DNA from: Streptomyces sp. NRRL F-4489
GTDB taxonomy: Bacteria; Actinomycetota; Actinomycetes; Streptomycetales; Streptomycetaceae
Direction: 5' to 3'
Length of the DNA stretch: 64,000 nucleotides
NCBI RefSeq assembly: GCF_001509485.1
Contig: NZ_LLZI01000113.1
Span: forward strand, 1 to 64,000
Positions 46,484-54,955 of the stretch are shown piece by piece. Numbering within the stretch: the first letter of the stretch is position 1; each line of letters opens with the position of its first letter. The translations under genes were made by a program, and so were the position numbers. The notes under the pieces were generated by a model. The model did no database searches, had not been told where the DNA came from, and was given only the letters and a program-made list of their open reading frames with translations.

Positions 46484-47551
46484 ATGGCAGGCTCTCACCG
46501 TTGTGAGCCCGATGTCGAGGAGAGTGAACCCGTGCGGTCCGACGCCAACACCGCGGGACCGATGACCGATCCGGTCCCCGGTCCCCGTAATGAGTCGTTC
46601 GGGGACGACGTTTCACGTGAAACGCCGCCCCCGATGGACAACACACCGGTAGGTCGCGCGGCACAGCTGGCGGTAGGGACGATGGGCCGCGTGGGAGAAC
46701 TGCCCCGGCCGGACGAGACCCGGGTCATGGTGGTCGCCAACCAGAAGGGCGGGGTCGGCAAAACCACGACCACGGTGAACCTCGCCGCGTCGCTGGCCCT
46801 GCACGGCGCCCGGGTCCTGGTGATCGACCTCGATCCCCAGGGCAACGCGTCGACCGCGCTGGGGATCGACCATCACGCCGAGGTGCCGTCCATCTACGAC
46901 GTGCTGGTCGAGAGCAAGCCACTCTCCGACGTCGTGCAGCCGGTGGTCGAGGTGGAGGGGCTGTTCTGTGCTCCCGCCACCATCGACCTGGCCGGTGCCG
47001 AGATCGAACTGGTCTCGCTGGTGGCACGGGAAAGCCGGCTGGATCGCGCCATCAAGGCGTATGAACAGCCGCTGGACTACATCCTCATCGACTGCCCGCC
47101 CTCGCTCGGCCTGCTGACCGTCAACGCGCTGGTCGCCGGTGCCGAGGTGCTGATCCCGATCCAGTGCGAGTACTACGCGCTGGAGGGTCTGGGGCAGTTG
47201 CTGCGGAACGTCGAGCTGGTGCGGGGGCACCTCAACCCCAAGCTCCATGTCTCGACGATTCTGCTCACCATGTACGACGGACGTACTCGCCTGGCCTCCC
47301 AGGTCGCCGATGAGGTGCGCAGCCACTTCGGCAGCGAGGTGCTCCGGACGAGCATCCCCCGCTCGGTCCGGATCTCTGAGGCACCGAGCTATGGGCAGAC
47401 GGTGCTCACCTACGACCCCGGATCCAGTGGTGCGCTCTCCTATCTGGAGGCGGCCCGGGAGATCGCGCTGCGGGGGGTTTCGCAGCCCGGGGAGCAGGGC
47501 CTGAGTGTGAACTACCAAGCACAGCACAGCATCTCGGAGGGGAATCAGTGA
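46484..47551 (+). CDS. parA: Chromosome partitioning ATPase ParA
   Basis: A 355-residue protein from ATG. An in-frame GTG at 46532 with a better ribosome binding site (AGGAG, 9-nt spacing) is an alternative; the ATG agrees with the S. coelicolor protein as I recall it. After a variable N-terminus containing one VSRET (a parS site) comes the deviant Walker [21 protein letters not shown] (about 83-102), then Walker A' [13 protein letters not shown] and [15 protein letters not shown]. It forms ATP-dependent dimers on DNA, interacts with ParB-parS, and in Streptomyces also organises the hyphal tip and sporulation segregation. It is coupled to parB by a 4-nt overlap. Confidence 0.96.
   Translation: MAGSHRCEPDVEESEPVRSDANTAGPMTDPVPGPRNESFGDDVSRETPPPMDNTPVGRAAQLAVGTMGRVGELPRPDETRVMVVANQKGGVGKTTTTVNLAASLALHGARVLVIDLDPQGNASTALGIDHHAEVPSIYDVLVESKPLSDVVQPVVEVEGLFCAPATIDLAGAEIELVSLVARESRLDRAIKAYEQPLDYILIDCPPSLGLLTVNALVAGAEVLIPIQCEYYALEGLGQLLRNVELVRGHLNPKLHVSTILLTMYDGRTRLASQVADEVRSHFGSEVLRTSIPRSVRISEAPSYGQTVLTYDPGSSGALSYLEAAREIALRGVSQPGEQGLSVNYQAQHSISEGNQ
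46610..46623. other. parS: parS site inside parA
   Basis: Perfect GTTTCACGTGAAAC read as VSRET in ParA, in its unconserved N-terminal region. Confidence 0.95.
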
Positions 47552-48645
47552 GTGAACGACGTAGGGGGCTGGGCCGAGGGCTCGGTGCGCTGATCCCCGC
47601 GGCACCGCAGGGCACGGATCAATCCGGGCCGGCGGTGGGGAGGGGAGCGACGTCACCGTCGTCCGTACCGGTTCTGACCCCGGACCGCGGGGTGGCTGCC
47701 GCCAAGGTGGCATCGCTGCCGACGCCTCATGTTTCACGTGAAACGGAAGCATCCGCCGGGGCGGAGAAGAGAAACGACATCACGTCGGAGGTGGCAGGCG
47801 CGCACTTCGCCGAGGTGCCGCTGGACGCGATCCGGCCCAATCCGCGGCAGCCGCGCGAGGTGTTCGACGAGGACGCCCTCGCCGAACTGGTCACCTCCAT
47901 CAAGGAGGTGGGACTGCTCCAGCCGGTGGTGGTCCGCCAGATCTCGCCGGAGCGCTATGAGCTCATCATGGGCGAGCGGCGCTGGCGGGCCTGCCGCGAA
48001 GCGGGGCTGGAGAGAATCCCCGCGATCGTGCGGGCCACGGAAGACGAACGGCTGCTGCTTGACGCGCTGCTGGAGAACCTCCACCGGGCGCAGCTGAACC
48101 CGCTGGAGGAGGCCGCCGCCTACGACCAGCTGCTGCACGACTTCAAGTGCACCCATGACGAGCTGGCCGACCGGATCGGGCGGTCGCGTCCGCAGGTCAC
48201 CAACACGCTGCGGCTGCTGAGGCTCTCGCCGTCGGTGCAGAAGCGGCTCGCCGCGGGCGTGCTCTCGGCCGGGCACGGCCGGGCCCTGCTGTCCGTGGAC
48301 GACCTGGAGGAGCAGGAGAACCTCGCGCGCCGGATCGTGGCGGAGGGGCTGTCGGTCCGCTCGGTCGAGGAGATCGTGACGCTCATGGGGTCGAGCCCCA
48401 CGAGTTCCGGCAAGCCGAAGAAGCCCCGGGCGGGCGCTCGGGTATCCCCCGCGCTCACCGGTCTCGCTTCCCGGCTGTCCGACCGCTTCGAAACCCGGGT
48501 GAAGGTCGATCTTGGCCAGAAGAAGGGAAAGATCGTCGTCGAGTTCGCCTCCATGGAAGACCTGGAGCGCATCCTCGGAACGCTGGCTCCCGGCGAGGGC
48601 CCCGTTCTGCAGGCGCCGTCCGAGGAGAGCGGCGAAGAGAAGTGA
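47548..48645 (+). CDS. parB: Chromosome partitioning protein ParB
   Basis: A 365-residue protein from GTG, overlapping the parA stop (GTGA). The N-terminus has the ParA-stimulating [14 protein letters not shown]. The CTPase core (about 95-170) has IRPNPRQPR, the GERRWRA nucleotide motif and [14 protein letters not shown]. The central helix-turn-helix ([25 protein letters not shown]) binds parS. The C-terminal domain dimerises. One VSRET in the N-terminal linker is a parS site, so the gene carries its own target. ParB loads at parS and spreads as a sliding clamp, here around oriC. Confidence 0.97.
   Translation: MSERRRGLGRGLGALIPAAPQGTDQSGPAVGRGATSPSSVPVLTPDRGVAAAKVASLPTPHVSRETEASAGAEKRNDITSEVAGAHFAEVPLDAIRPNPRQPREVFDEDALAELVTSIKEVGLLQPVVVRQISPERYELIMGERRWRACREAGLERIPAIVRATEDERLLLDALLENLHRAQLNPLEEAAAYDQLLHDFKCTHDELADRIGRSRPQVTNTLRLLRLSPSVQKRLAAGVLSAGHGRALLSVDDLEEQENLARRIVAEGLSVRSVEEIVTLMGSSPTSSGKPKKPRAGARVSPALTGLASRLSDRFETRVKVDLGQKKGKIVVEFASMEDLERILGTLAPGEGPVLQAPSEESGEEK
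47731..47744. other. parS: parS site inside parB
   Basis: Perfect GTTTCACGTGAAAC read as VSRET at about residue 62 of ParB, in the disordered linker before the conserved core. Confidence 0.95.
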
Positions 48646-48664
48646 GCTGACGCGAGCGGCTCGT

Positions 48665-48710
48665 GGGCGAGCCGTGTTCCGTGCTGAGAGCGGAACACGG
48701 CTCGCCCTTT
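48665..48710 (+). terminator. Terminator of parAB
   Basis: Perfect 17-bp stem (GGGCGAGCCGTGTTCCG with its complement), a 9-nt loop and a TTT tail, 19 bp beyond the parB stop. Confidence 0.92.
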
Positions 48711-48817
48711 GCTGTTCGGCGGTACCCGTGCCCGTAAAGGGTGGTTACGATGCGATCGGGTATGGCACGCGTTCACCACACCTCCACGTGGAGAGACCTC
48801 ACACCGAGGAGAGGGCC

Positions 48818-49075
48818 ATGCGATCAGTGAGCCGCACCGGACTGCTGGCGGCGGGGTTCGGCCTCGCCGCCCTCGGAGGGTTCGTTGGTGGTCTGCTCAG
48901 GGAGCAGGCGGCGCTGACAGCGCTGCGCGGTGCGGCAGGCGAGGGAAGCGAGGACCTGGTTCCATGGGCCGTCGGCTCGTACCGCTCACGCTGGACAACC
49001 TTCCGGATCTCCCCAAGCGCTGCCGCTCCTGCGTCTTCTGGGAGCTCGATCCCGTCAGCGGCGAGGCCGCGGTAA
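48818..49075 (+). CDS. Possible small membrane protein overlapping the GNAT gene
   Basis: An 85-codon frame with ATG and an excellent GAGGAGAGG ribosome binding site. It begins MRSVSRTGLLAAGFGLAALGG with a hydrophobic segment (about 7-26) and continues with LREQAALTALRGAAGEGSED in codons typical of the genome. Beyond codon 49 it overlaps the GNAT start out of frame for 112 nt and the sequence becomes Ser/Arg/Ala-rich, probably not selected. Either it is a short anchored peptide, or it is the remnant of an N-terminal anchor once fused to the acetyltransferase and separated by a frameshift. Confidence 0.4.
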   Translation: MRSVSRTGLLAAGFGLAALGGFVGGLLREQAALTALRGAAGEGSEDLVPWAVGSYRSRWTTFRISPSAAAPASSGSSIPSAARPR

Positions 49076-49581
49076 AGGCGGGGCGCCCGGAGCTGGAGAA
49101 GGAAGCCTGGATTTCCGCCGTCCTGCTGGAGTGGGGCTCCTGCGGGCGCGTTGTCTATGTCGATGACGTGCCGGCCGGGTTCGTGATGTACGCGCCGCCG
49201 GCCTATGTCCCGCGCTCGACGGCTTTTCCTACCAGCCCGGTGTCACCGGACGCGGTGCAGCTGCTGACGGCGTGGCTGACGCCTGGTTACCAGGGGCAGG
49301 GTCTGGGCCGGGTGATGGTCCAGACGGTGGCCAAGGACCTCATCCAGCGGGGCTTCAAGGCCATCGAGGCGTTCGGCGACGCCCGCTGGACCGAGCCGGC
49401 GTGTGTGCTGCCCGCCGATCATCTTCTGGCGGTGGGGTTCAAGACCGTCCGACCGCATCCCCGCTATCCGCGACTGCGGCTCGAACTGCGCAGCACGATT
49501 TCGTGGAAGGAAGACGTGGAGCTCGCGCTCGACCGTCTCCTCGGAGCCGTGCAGAAGGAGCCGGCCCTCCGGCCCCTCTAG
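48964..49581 (+). CDS. GNAT family N-acetyltransferase
   Basis: A 205-residue protein from ATG (GRRLVPLTLDNLPDLPKRC). It has a Cys pair and Trp cluster near the start (CRSCVFWELDP), then the acetyl-CoA-binding GNAT motif A, LTPGYQGQGLGRVMVQTVAKDL (about 105-127), with Q-x-x-G-x-G/A. The C-terminal part has FKTVRPHPRYPRLRLELR. A GNAT gene next to parB is conserved in Streptomyces and mycobacteria, but its substrate is unknown to me. It converges on trxA through a parS-rich spacer. Confidence 0.88.
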   Translation: MGRRLVPLTLDNLPDLPKRCRSCVFWELDPVSGEAAVKAGRPELEKEAWISAVLLEWGSCGRVVYVDDVPAGFVMYAPPAYVPRSTAFPTSPVSPDAVQLLTAWLTPGYQGQGLGRVMVQTVAKDLIQRGFKAIEAFGDARWTEPACVLPADHLLAVGFKTVRPHPRYPRLRLELRSTISWKEDVELALDRLLGAVQKEPALRPL

Positions 49582-49594
49582 GGCGCTGCGCGAT

Positions 49595-49723
49595 GTTTCA
49601 CGTGAAACACGACCCACGTTTCACGTGGAACATCCCCCACGTTTCACGTGAAACATCGGCCATGTTCCACGTGAAACATCGGCCCGCCCCCTTGGTGGGG
49701 ACGGGCCGTGTTTCACGTGAAAC
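49595..49723. other. parS: Cluster of three perfect and two degenerate parS sites
   Basis: Perfect GTTTCACGTGAAAC at 49595, 49641 and 49710. One-mismatch forms are GTTTCACGTGGAAC at 49618 and GTTCCACGTGAAAC at 49664. The first four are evenly spaced by 23 bp (49595, 49618, 49641, 49664). The 129-bp cluster fills the gap between the convergent GNAT and trxA genes. Confidence 0.93.
49681..49707. terminator. Hairpin between the GNAT gene and trxA
   Basis: GGCCCG-C-CCCC and GGGG-A-CGGGCC form a 10-bp stem with one mismatch and a 5-nt loop, set between the fourth and fifth parS-like sites. It serves both convergent transcripts. Confidence 0.7.
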
Positions 49724-49736
49724 GCTGCTGCGCGTC

Positions 49737-50063
49737 TCAGGCGAGGTAGTCCGCCAGGTCCTTCTCGATCGCCGCCTTCGGCTTGGCGCCGACGATGGTC
49801 TTGACGACCTCGCCGCCCTGGTAGACGTTCATGGTCGGGATCGACATGACGCCGTACTTGGCGGTGGTCGCGGGGTTTTCGTCGGTGTTCAGCTTCGCGA
49901 TGACGATCTCGTCATGCTCGGCGGCAATGGCCTCCAGGGACGGGGCGATCTGGCGGCACGGGCCGCACCAGGTGGCCCAGAAGTCCACGAGAACGGGCTT
50001 GTCGCTCTTGAGGACGACCTCTTCGAAGTTGTCGTCCGTCACGGTCACCGTGGCGCCGGCCAT
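49737..50063 (-). CDS. trxA: Thioredoxin
   Basis: A 108-residue thioredoxin with active site W32-C33-G-P-C36, cis-Pro in MSIPTMNVYQGG and the buried Asp of VDFWATW. The ATG start has AAGGAG about 6 nt upstream; longer frames are spurious. Cytoplasmic disulfide reductase, reduced by the TrxB encoded 43 bp upstream on the same strand. In Streptomyces the trxBA pair is induced by disulfide stress through SigR elsewhere in the genome. Here it follows the sigM/anti-sigma pair as in mycobacteria (sigM-rsmM-trxB-trxC). Confidence 0.97.
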   Translation of the reverse strand: MAGATVTVTDDNFEEVVLKSDKPVLVDFWATWCGPCRQIAPSLEAIAAEHDEIVIAKLNTDENPATTAKYGVMSIPTMNVYQGGEVVKTIVGAKPKAAIEKDLADYLA

Positions 50064-50106
50064 GGCTGTCTCCTTACTGAGTGGGATGGGAAAGCTGGGG
50101 GGCGGA

Positions 50107-51081
50107 TCAGGCGGTGGGGGTCTTCTCCGGCTCGGGCGCGGACTCGCTGTCCGAGAGCGCCGCGAGGAACCGCTCGGCGTCCAGGGCGGCGGAGCAGCCC
50201 GTGCCGGCCGCGGTGATCGCCTGCCGGTAGGTGTGGTCGACCACATCGCCGGCGGCGAAGACGCCCGTCAGGTTCGTACGGGTGCTGGGCGCGTCGACCT
50301 TGAGGTAGCCCTCGTCGTCGAGGTTCAGCTGGCCCTTGAACAGCTCGGTCCGCGGGTCGTGGCCGATCGCGATGAACAGGCCGGTGACCGGGAGCTCCGA
50401 GGTCTCACCCGTCTTGACGTTGCGCAGCGTCAGGCCGGAGAGCTTGTTGTCGCCGTGGATCTCGGCGACCTCGCTGTCCCAGACGAACGAGATCTTCGGA
50501 TCGGCGAAGGCGCGCTCCTGCATCGCCTTGCTCGCCCGCAGGGTGTCGCGGCGGTGGACGACGGTGACGGTCTTGGCGAAGCGGGAGAGGAAGGTGGCCT
50601 CCTCCATCGCGGTGTCGCCACCACCGATCACGGCGATGTCCTGGTCCTTGAAGAAGAACCCGTCGCAGGTCGCGCACCAGGAGACGCCACGGCCGGAGAG
50701 CTCGTCCTCGCGCGGCAGACCGAGCTTGCGGTGCTGCGAGCCGGTGGTGACGATGACGGCCTTGGCGCGGTGCACCGTGCCTGTGGTGTCGGTGACGGTC
50801 TTGATCTCCTCGGAGAGGTCGACCGAGACGATGTCGTCCGGCACCAGCTCGGCGCCGAAGCGCTCGGCCTGGGCGCGCATGTTGTCCATCAGGTCCGGCC
50901 CCATGATGCCGTCGCGGAAGCCCGGGAAGTTCTCCACATCGGTGGTGTTCATCAGCGCACCGCCGGCGGTGACGGCACCTTCGAAGACGAGCGGCTTCAG
51001 GGACGCGCGGGCGGTGTAGAGCGCTGCGGTATAGCCCGCGGGCCCGGAGCCGATGATGATCACGTTGCGGACGTCGCTCAC
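50107..51081 (-). CDS. trxB: Thioredoxin reductase
   Basis: A 324-residue FAD enzyme from GTG. The FAD-binding loop is [19 protein letters not shown] (about 8-26), the redox pair is C136-A-T-C139 in [12 protein letters not shown], the NADPH loop is [13 protein letters not shown], and the second FAD motif is [23 protein letters not shown]. It passes electrons from NADPH to thioredoxin. The C-terminal 15 residues are Pro/Glu/Ser-rich and extra. Operon with trxA. Confidence 0.97.
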   Translation of the reverse strand: MSDVRNVIIIGSGPAGYTAALYTARASLKPLVFEGAVTAGGALMNTTDVENFPGFRDGIMGPDLMDNMRAQAERFGAELVPDDIVSVDLSEEIKTVTDTTGTVHRAKAVIVTTGSQHRKLGLPREDELSGRGVSWCATCDGFFFKDQDIAVIGGGDTAMEEATFLSRFAKTVTVVHRRDTLRASKAMQERAFADPKISFVWDSEVAEIHGDNKLSGLTLRNVKTGETSELPVTGLFIAIGHDPRTELFKGQLNLDDEGYLKVDAPSTRTNLTGVFAAGDVVDHTYRQAITAAGTGCSAALDAERFLAALSDSESAPEPEKTPTA

Positions 51082-51194
51082 GGGTGTCTTCCTTGTCTTC
51101 GCCGACGGCTTGCTGGGGTCTCGGGACTCTCACCCCACCCAACGGATCCTAAGGGGCGAGCATTCCCGGAGTGCCACAGCGCACATGCCGTCGT

Positions 51195-52250
51195 TCAGTC
51201 TCGCCGGTAGGAGTGGGTCAGCAAGACCTTCCCGGGAGCCGGCGGGGTGGCCGAGACACACGAGGCAGTGACGACGTAGGCGGAGACGCGCTGAGGGTCG
51301 GACGGGTCCGGCAGCACGACCAGGAAGGCGTCCTTCCCCTCATAGGTGCCGCGGGTCGAGGCAAGGGGCGACTCGGGGCGGCCGATGCCCTGCCGGACAC
51401 AGGACGGGACGGTGTCGGTCTCGCCGCGCAGCGGGGTCTCGGGGGAGCTGCGGGTGCCGAACTCCGGCGCGTTGTGCGCCTTCTTCGCGGCGAGCAGCGC
51501 ATGGACATGCGAGCCGAGTGTCCCGGCGGTCAGGACCGACGGCGCTTCGCTGCTCGCCGAGGCCCCGCTGTCCTGCTTGGTGGCCTGGACCGCGTTGGTA
51601 CCGGCGCTCTGGAGAAGCAGTCCGCCGACGCCGAGCACAGCCGCGGCGGCCGCGGTGCCGAGCAGGACCCGGGGCCACCGCCGCGAGCGCGCGGAGCGGC
51701 CTCCGGAAGTCCGGCGGCCGGGCCCGGAGGCGCCGCGCCCGCGCCCCGCCGGAGGGGCCGGCGAAGCAGCACGCGGAGGCGTCGGCCCTTCGGTTTCACG
51801 TGAAACATCAGCGGGTGCGGTCGATGTTTCACGTGAAACGTCAGCTGGCCCACCCGATGTTTCACGTGAAACATCAGCCCGTCCGTCCCCTGTTTCACGT
51901 GAAACCAGGTCATCGCCGAGCAATGTTTCACGTGAAACGTGATCGGGCTCGGTCGATGTTTCACGTGAAACAAGCGCTTCGCCCTCGGCAGGGACAGAGC
52001 TCAGCAGTGCCTCGGCGGCCAGGGCCGCATCGATGCGTTCCGCGACATCGGCCGGCATGCGGGCTGGCCCCGGCAGCGTGCCGAGCAGGCCCCGGATCTC
52101 CTCCAGCGACGCATGGACGTCTTCGCACAGCGCGCACTCGGCGAGATGATCCCGCAGGTCCGCGGTGCGTGAGGGGGAGAGCAACCCGTCCGTGAAATCG
52201 GAGATCTCGGAGACCTCCGGGTGCTCGCCTGCGCCGGTCGTCGACGTCAC
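51195..52250 (-). CDS. Membrane anti-sigma factor for SigM, carrying a parS array
   Basis: A 351-residue protein from GTG, overlapping the sigM stop (GTGA). The zinc-binding anti-sigma domain is at the N-terminus (H35-x3-C39-x2-C42 in DHLAECALCEDVH, residues about 10-85). Residues about 94-153 hold six VSRET units of 11 residues, each a parS site. A basic Gly/Arg stretch precedes one TM (about 190-213), and the extracytoplasmic C-terminus includes two Cys. Zinc-type anti-sigmas release their sigma factor on oxidation or signal-driven proteolysis. Linker length is unusual because of the repeats. Confidence 0.88.
   Translation of the reverse strand: MTSTTGAGEHPEVSEISDFTDGLLSPSRTADLRDHLAECALCEDVHASLEEIRGLLGTLPGPARMPADVAERIDAALAAEALLSSVPAEGEALVSRETSTEPDHVSRETLLGDDLVSRETGDGRADVSRETSGGPADVSRETSTAPADVSRETEGPTPPRAASPAPPAGRGRGASGPGRRTSGGRSARSRRWPRVLLGTAAAAAVLGVGGLLLQSAGTNAVQATKQDSGASASSEAPSVLTAGTLGSHVHALLAAKKAHNAPEFGTRSSPETPLRGETDTVPSCVRQGIGRPESPLASTRGTYEGKDAFLVVLPDPSDPQRVSAYVVTASCVSATPPAPGKVLLTHSYRRD
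51793..51971. other. parS: Array of six perfect parS sites at exact 33-bp spacing
   Basis: GTTTCACGTGAAAC starts at 51793, 51826, 51859, 51892, 51925 and 51958. All five spacings are exactly 33 bp, 11 codons. On the minus strand each reads VSRET, with interspersed residues resembling S-T-x-P-A-D. The pattern suggests growth by unit duplication. About 12 kb from oriC. Confidence 0.96.
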
Positions 52251-52942
52251 GCTCGCCCACCTCCGCCCTTCACGGCATCTGTGCCCTTCGGTCCTGCCGT
52301 CGGTGGGACGGATGTCCCCTGCGCCCGGTTCCTTCCCCCGCGCTCGGGATCGCTACCCCTTCCGTCGCCACGCAGATGGGTGACCAGCGGCAGCAGCCGC
52401 GCGCGGCCTCGTGCGCAGCGGCTTTTCACCGTCCCGGTCGGGACGTCGAGGATCGCGGCGGTCTCCGCGACGGAATAGCCCTGCATATCGACGAGCACGA
52501 GAGCGGCACGCTGCTCCTCGGGGAGAGTGCGCAGCGCGATGAGGAGCTCCCGGTGCAGATCCTCGCGCTCGGCCGGGAGGGCGGCGGATTCCTCGGGTTC
52601 GAGGAGCTGCTCCAGCCGCTCGGTCTCCGCGACCGGAGAGGTACGCCGCGAGGCGGCCTTGCGCGCCCGGTCCAGGCAGGCGTTGACCGTGATGCGGTGG
52701 AGCCAGGTCGTGACGGCCGACTGGCCGCGGAAGGAGCGGGCCGCGCGGTAGGCGGAGACCAGCGCGTCCTGTACGGCATCGGCGGCTTCCTCGCGGTCAC
52801 CGAGGGTCCGCAGAGCGACGGCCCAGAGCCGGTCGCGGTGCCGCCGGACGATCTCCCCGAAGGCATCCGGGTCGCCCTTCACATGCAGCGCAAGGAGATC
52901 GGCGTCGGTTGGTGTCGAAGCCTTGTCGCTGTCGGTGGACAC
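52247..52942 (-). CDS. sigM: ECF RNA polymerase sigma factor SigM
   Basis: A 231-residue ECF sigma factor from GTG. Region 2 (about 22-95) has GDPDAFGEIVRRHRDRLWAVALRTLGDREEAADAVQDALVSAYRAARSFRG and the promoter-melting segment AVTTWLHRITVNACLDRARK. Region 4 (about 130-190) has LRTLPEEQRAALVLVDMQGYSVAETAAILDVPTGTVKSRCARGRARL. The last 35 residues are Gly/Arg-rich. It is coupled to its anti-sigma gene downstream. The name follows synteny with mycobacterial sigM (beside murJ and trxB). Its regulon is not deducible. Confidence 0.92.
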   Translation of the reverse strand: MSTDSDKASTPTDADLLALHVKGDPDAFGEIVRRHRDRLWAVALRTLGDREEAADAVQDALVSAYRAARSFRGQSAVTTWLHRITVNACLDRARKAASRRTSPVAETERLEQLLEPEESAALPAEREDLHRELLIALRTLPEEQRAALVLVDMQGYSVAETAAILDVPTGTVKSRCARGRARLLPLVTHLRGDGRGSDPERGGRNRAQGTSVPPTAGPKGTDAVKGGGGRA

Positions 52943-53126
52943 GGGCCCCCCGGCCGTAGCTGCCTGATCTCGGTCCCATTGAAGCCCGCCGGATGAGGAA
53001 AGTAAATGCTGGGAAAGCTACCTCCCCGGCCCGAAACGATCTCGGTAGACCGAGGGGCGGGGCTACAGGAAGCCGACCGATTGGCAGCCGCGTCCCGTAC
53101 CCACGCCCCTCGCGGGATGTGTCCGT

Positions 53127-54848
53127 TCAGCTGGTGAAGGAGACCTCCGTCACACCCTGCTTGTAGCCGGCGCCGCTGTAGTCGTCGGCCTCCGAATAGG
53201 GCATCGCGGTGATCCACACGACGACATAGCGCGCCTTCTCCGGCGACTTCAGCGTGACCTTGGCGGTGCTTCCCGACGTCTTGGCCGTACCGAGTTCCCG
53301 CATGGAGCTCAGCGGTTCGGACGGCGAGAGGGAGTTGGCGGCGTAGAGCGTCACCGTCGTGTGGCCGCCGGTGTAGTGCAGCCCGATGGAAGCGGTGCTT
53401 ATCGGTTGCGTCGAGCCGAGGTCGTAGACCAGCCCGACGCCCTTCTTGAAGGCCGGATTGAGGTCGGGGCCCTCGCGGTAGCTCTTGCTGCGCCAGTAGG
53501 TGGCCGGGTCCCCGTCGTAGGTGGCCCGCGCCTGGTCGGGGTGTTGCGGCTGGCCGTCCGGGTAGTACTCGGCGCCGTCCTCGATCTTGATCGGCTTGCC
53601 GTCGGGCTTCTTGGCGGGGCCGCCGGCGGTCTGCGAGCTGCCCGGGTTGTCCGGGTCGTTCTCCCGCTTCAGCAGGGTGTCCGCGAGCTGCCAGCTGCCC
53701 AGGCCCAGCGCCGCGATCAGCAGGGCGGAGACCGACCACTTCAGTGCCTTGCCGGTACGGCTCTGGAGCGGGGGCGGCGGCGTGGCCACCGGCTGGGTCG
53801 CCCGTACGGACTGGCCGTTGCGGGCGGCCGGCTGGCCGTAGGAACCCTGCTGGTAGCCCGTGCGCTGGTACGGCGGCGGGGACGTGAACGCGGTCTCCGG
53901 GGGCCGGATCTTGGGCATCGCGGCGACGGCTTTGGCCAGTTCCTCCGGCGTCGTGCAGGGCGGCTCCTGGCGGGACGCGGTGGCGCCGTCGTTCACCAGG
54001 GCCCGCATGGCCAGCTCGGACAGGCCCCGGTGCACGCCCGCGCGCACCTGGTCGGGCGCGATCAGCCCGACGCCCTTGGGGAGGCCGGTGAGGCCGTAGG
54101 CGTCGTTCTCGTACGGCCAGCGCTGGGTGAGGGCGGCGTACAGCAGCGCGCCGATCGCCTCGGTGTCCGTGCGCTGCGGGTGCTCGCAGGTGATGCCGCG
54201 CAGCGCGGCCATGACCGCGAGGCCGCGGATGCGGTACTGGCCGGCCTCCGTGCGCAGCACCGAGCCCGGGGTCAGCCGGAGATGCGAAAGCCCCTCGCGG
54301 TGGGCGGCGGCCATGGCCTGGGAGACCTGGCTGACGAGCTGGTAGGCGTCGTGGGGTTCGAGGGGGCCGTTGGCCAGAACCGTGGCCAGCTCGACGGCGT
54401 CGGGGAGCCACTCGTGGACGACGTAGACCAGGTCGTTGTCCTCGACGGCGTCGAGGACCTGGACGAAGCGGGGGTCACCGAGGAGCGCGGAGGACCGCGC
54501 GGCCGAGAGGACCGGCCGGGCCCGGGGGTGGTCGGCGGGCAGGACGTGCACCCCGACGGCCCGGCGGAGCTTTTCGTCCACCGCACGCCAGCTGCTGAAT
54601 CCGTCCAGACGGGTGACGCACTCCTCGAGGCGATAACGTCTGGCGAGCTTGTGGCCGCTGTGGAGTTCCGGTGGCTGGGAATCGGCCGCGTCGGCACCTT
54701 TCTCGCCGGTGCGTGGGGCGTCCTGTTCCCTGCCGGATACCTTCTCGGCCTCCGCACCGTCGTCCGTGGCCTGACCCGCCTTGGCGGTCAGCGGCTCTTC
54801 GCCGCTCGTGTCGGCCACGTCGACGGCAGCCGTGCTCCGTTCCGCCAC
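53127..54848 (-). CDS. Membrane pseudokinase with extracellular discoidin-like domain, MurJ partner
   Basis: A 573-residue protein from GTG with AGGA about 8 nt upstream. Residues about 70-310 follow a Ser/Thr kinase fold, but all key residues are lost: the VAIK Lys region reads VGVHVL, HRDLKPxN reads HLRLTPGS, and DFG reads RGL. It is therefore a pseudokinase. A Pro-rich linker, one TM (about 364-385) and an extracellular domain (about 400-573) follow; the latter resembles the discoidin/F5-8C-like end of mycobacterial MviN (Rv3910): PATYWRSKSYREGPDLNPAFKKGVGLVYDLG, then VTLYAANS. In mycobacteria the pseudokinase is fused to MurJ, is phosphorylated by PknB and recruits FhaA. Here it is a separate gene after murJ. 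Confidence 0.88.
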   Translation of the reverse strand: MAERSTAAVDVADTSGEEPLTAKAGQATDDGAEAEKVSGREQDAPRTGEKGADAADSQPPELHSGHKLARRYRLEECVTRLDGFSSWRAVDEKLRRAVGVHVLPADHPRARPVLSAARSSALLGDPRFVQVLDAVEDNDLVYVVHEWLPDAVELATVLANGPLEPHDAYQLVSQVSQAMAAAHREGLSHLRLTPGSVLRTEAGQYRIRGLAVMAALRGITCEHPQRTDTEAIGALLYAALTQRWPYENDAYGLTGLPKGVGLIAPDQVRAGVHRGLSELAMRALVNDGATASRQEPPCTTPEELAKAVAAMPKIRPPETAFTSPPPYQRTGYQQGSYGQPAARNGQSVRATQPVATPPPPLQSRTGKALKWSVSALLIAALGLGSWQLADTLLKRENDPDNPGSSQTAGGPAKKPDGKPIKIEDGAEYYPDGQPQHPDQARATYDGDPATYWRSKSYREGPDLNPAFKKGVGLVYDLGSTQPISTASIGLHYTGGHTTVTLYAANSLSPSEPLSSMRELGTAKTSGSTAKVTLKSPEKARYVVVWITAMPYSEADDYSGAGYKQGVTEVSFTS

Positions 54849-54955
54849 CGTCGTTCCTGCCTCCCCATCCGTTGCAGGCTCAATGAGCCAAGACAATTGT
54901 GCCCACAGTCCGCCACTATGCACGACACACGGTGGCAGTCGATGGTTGTGCCCGA

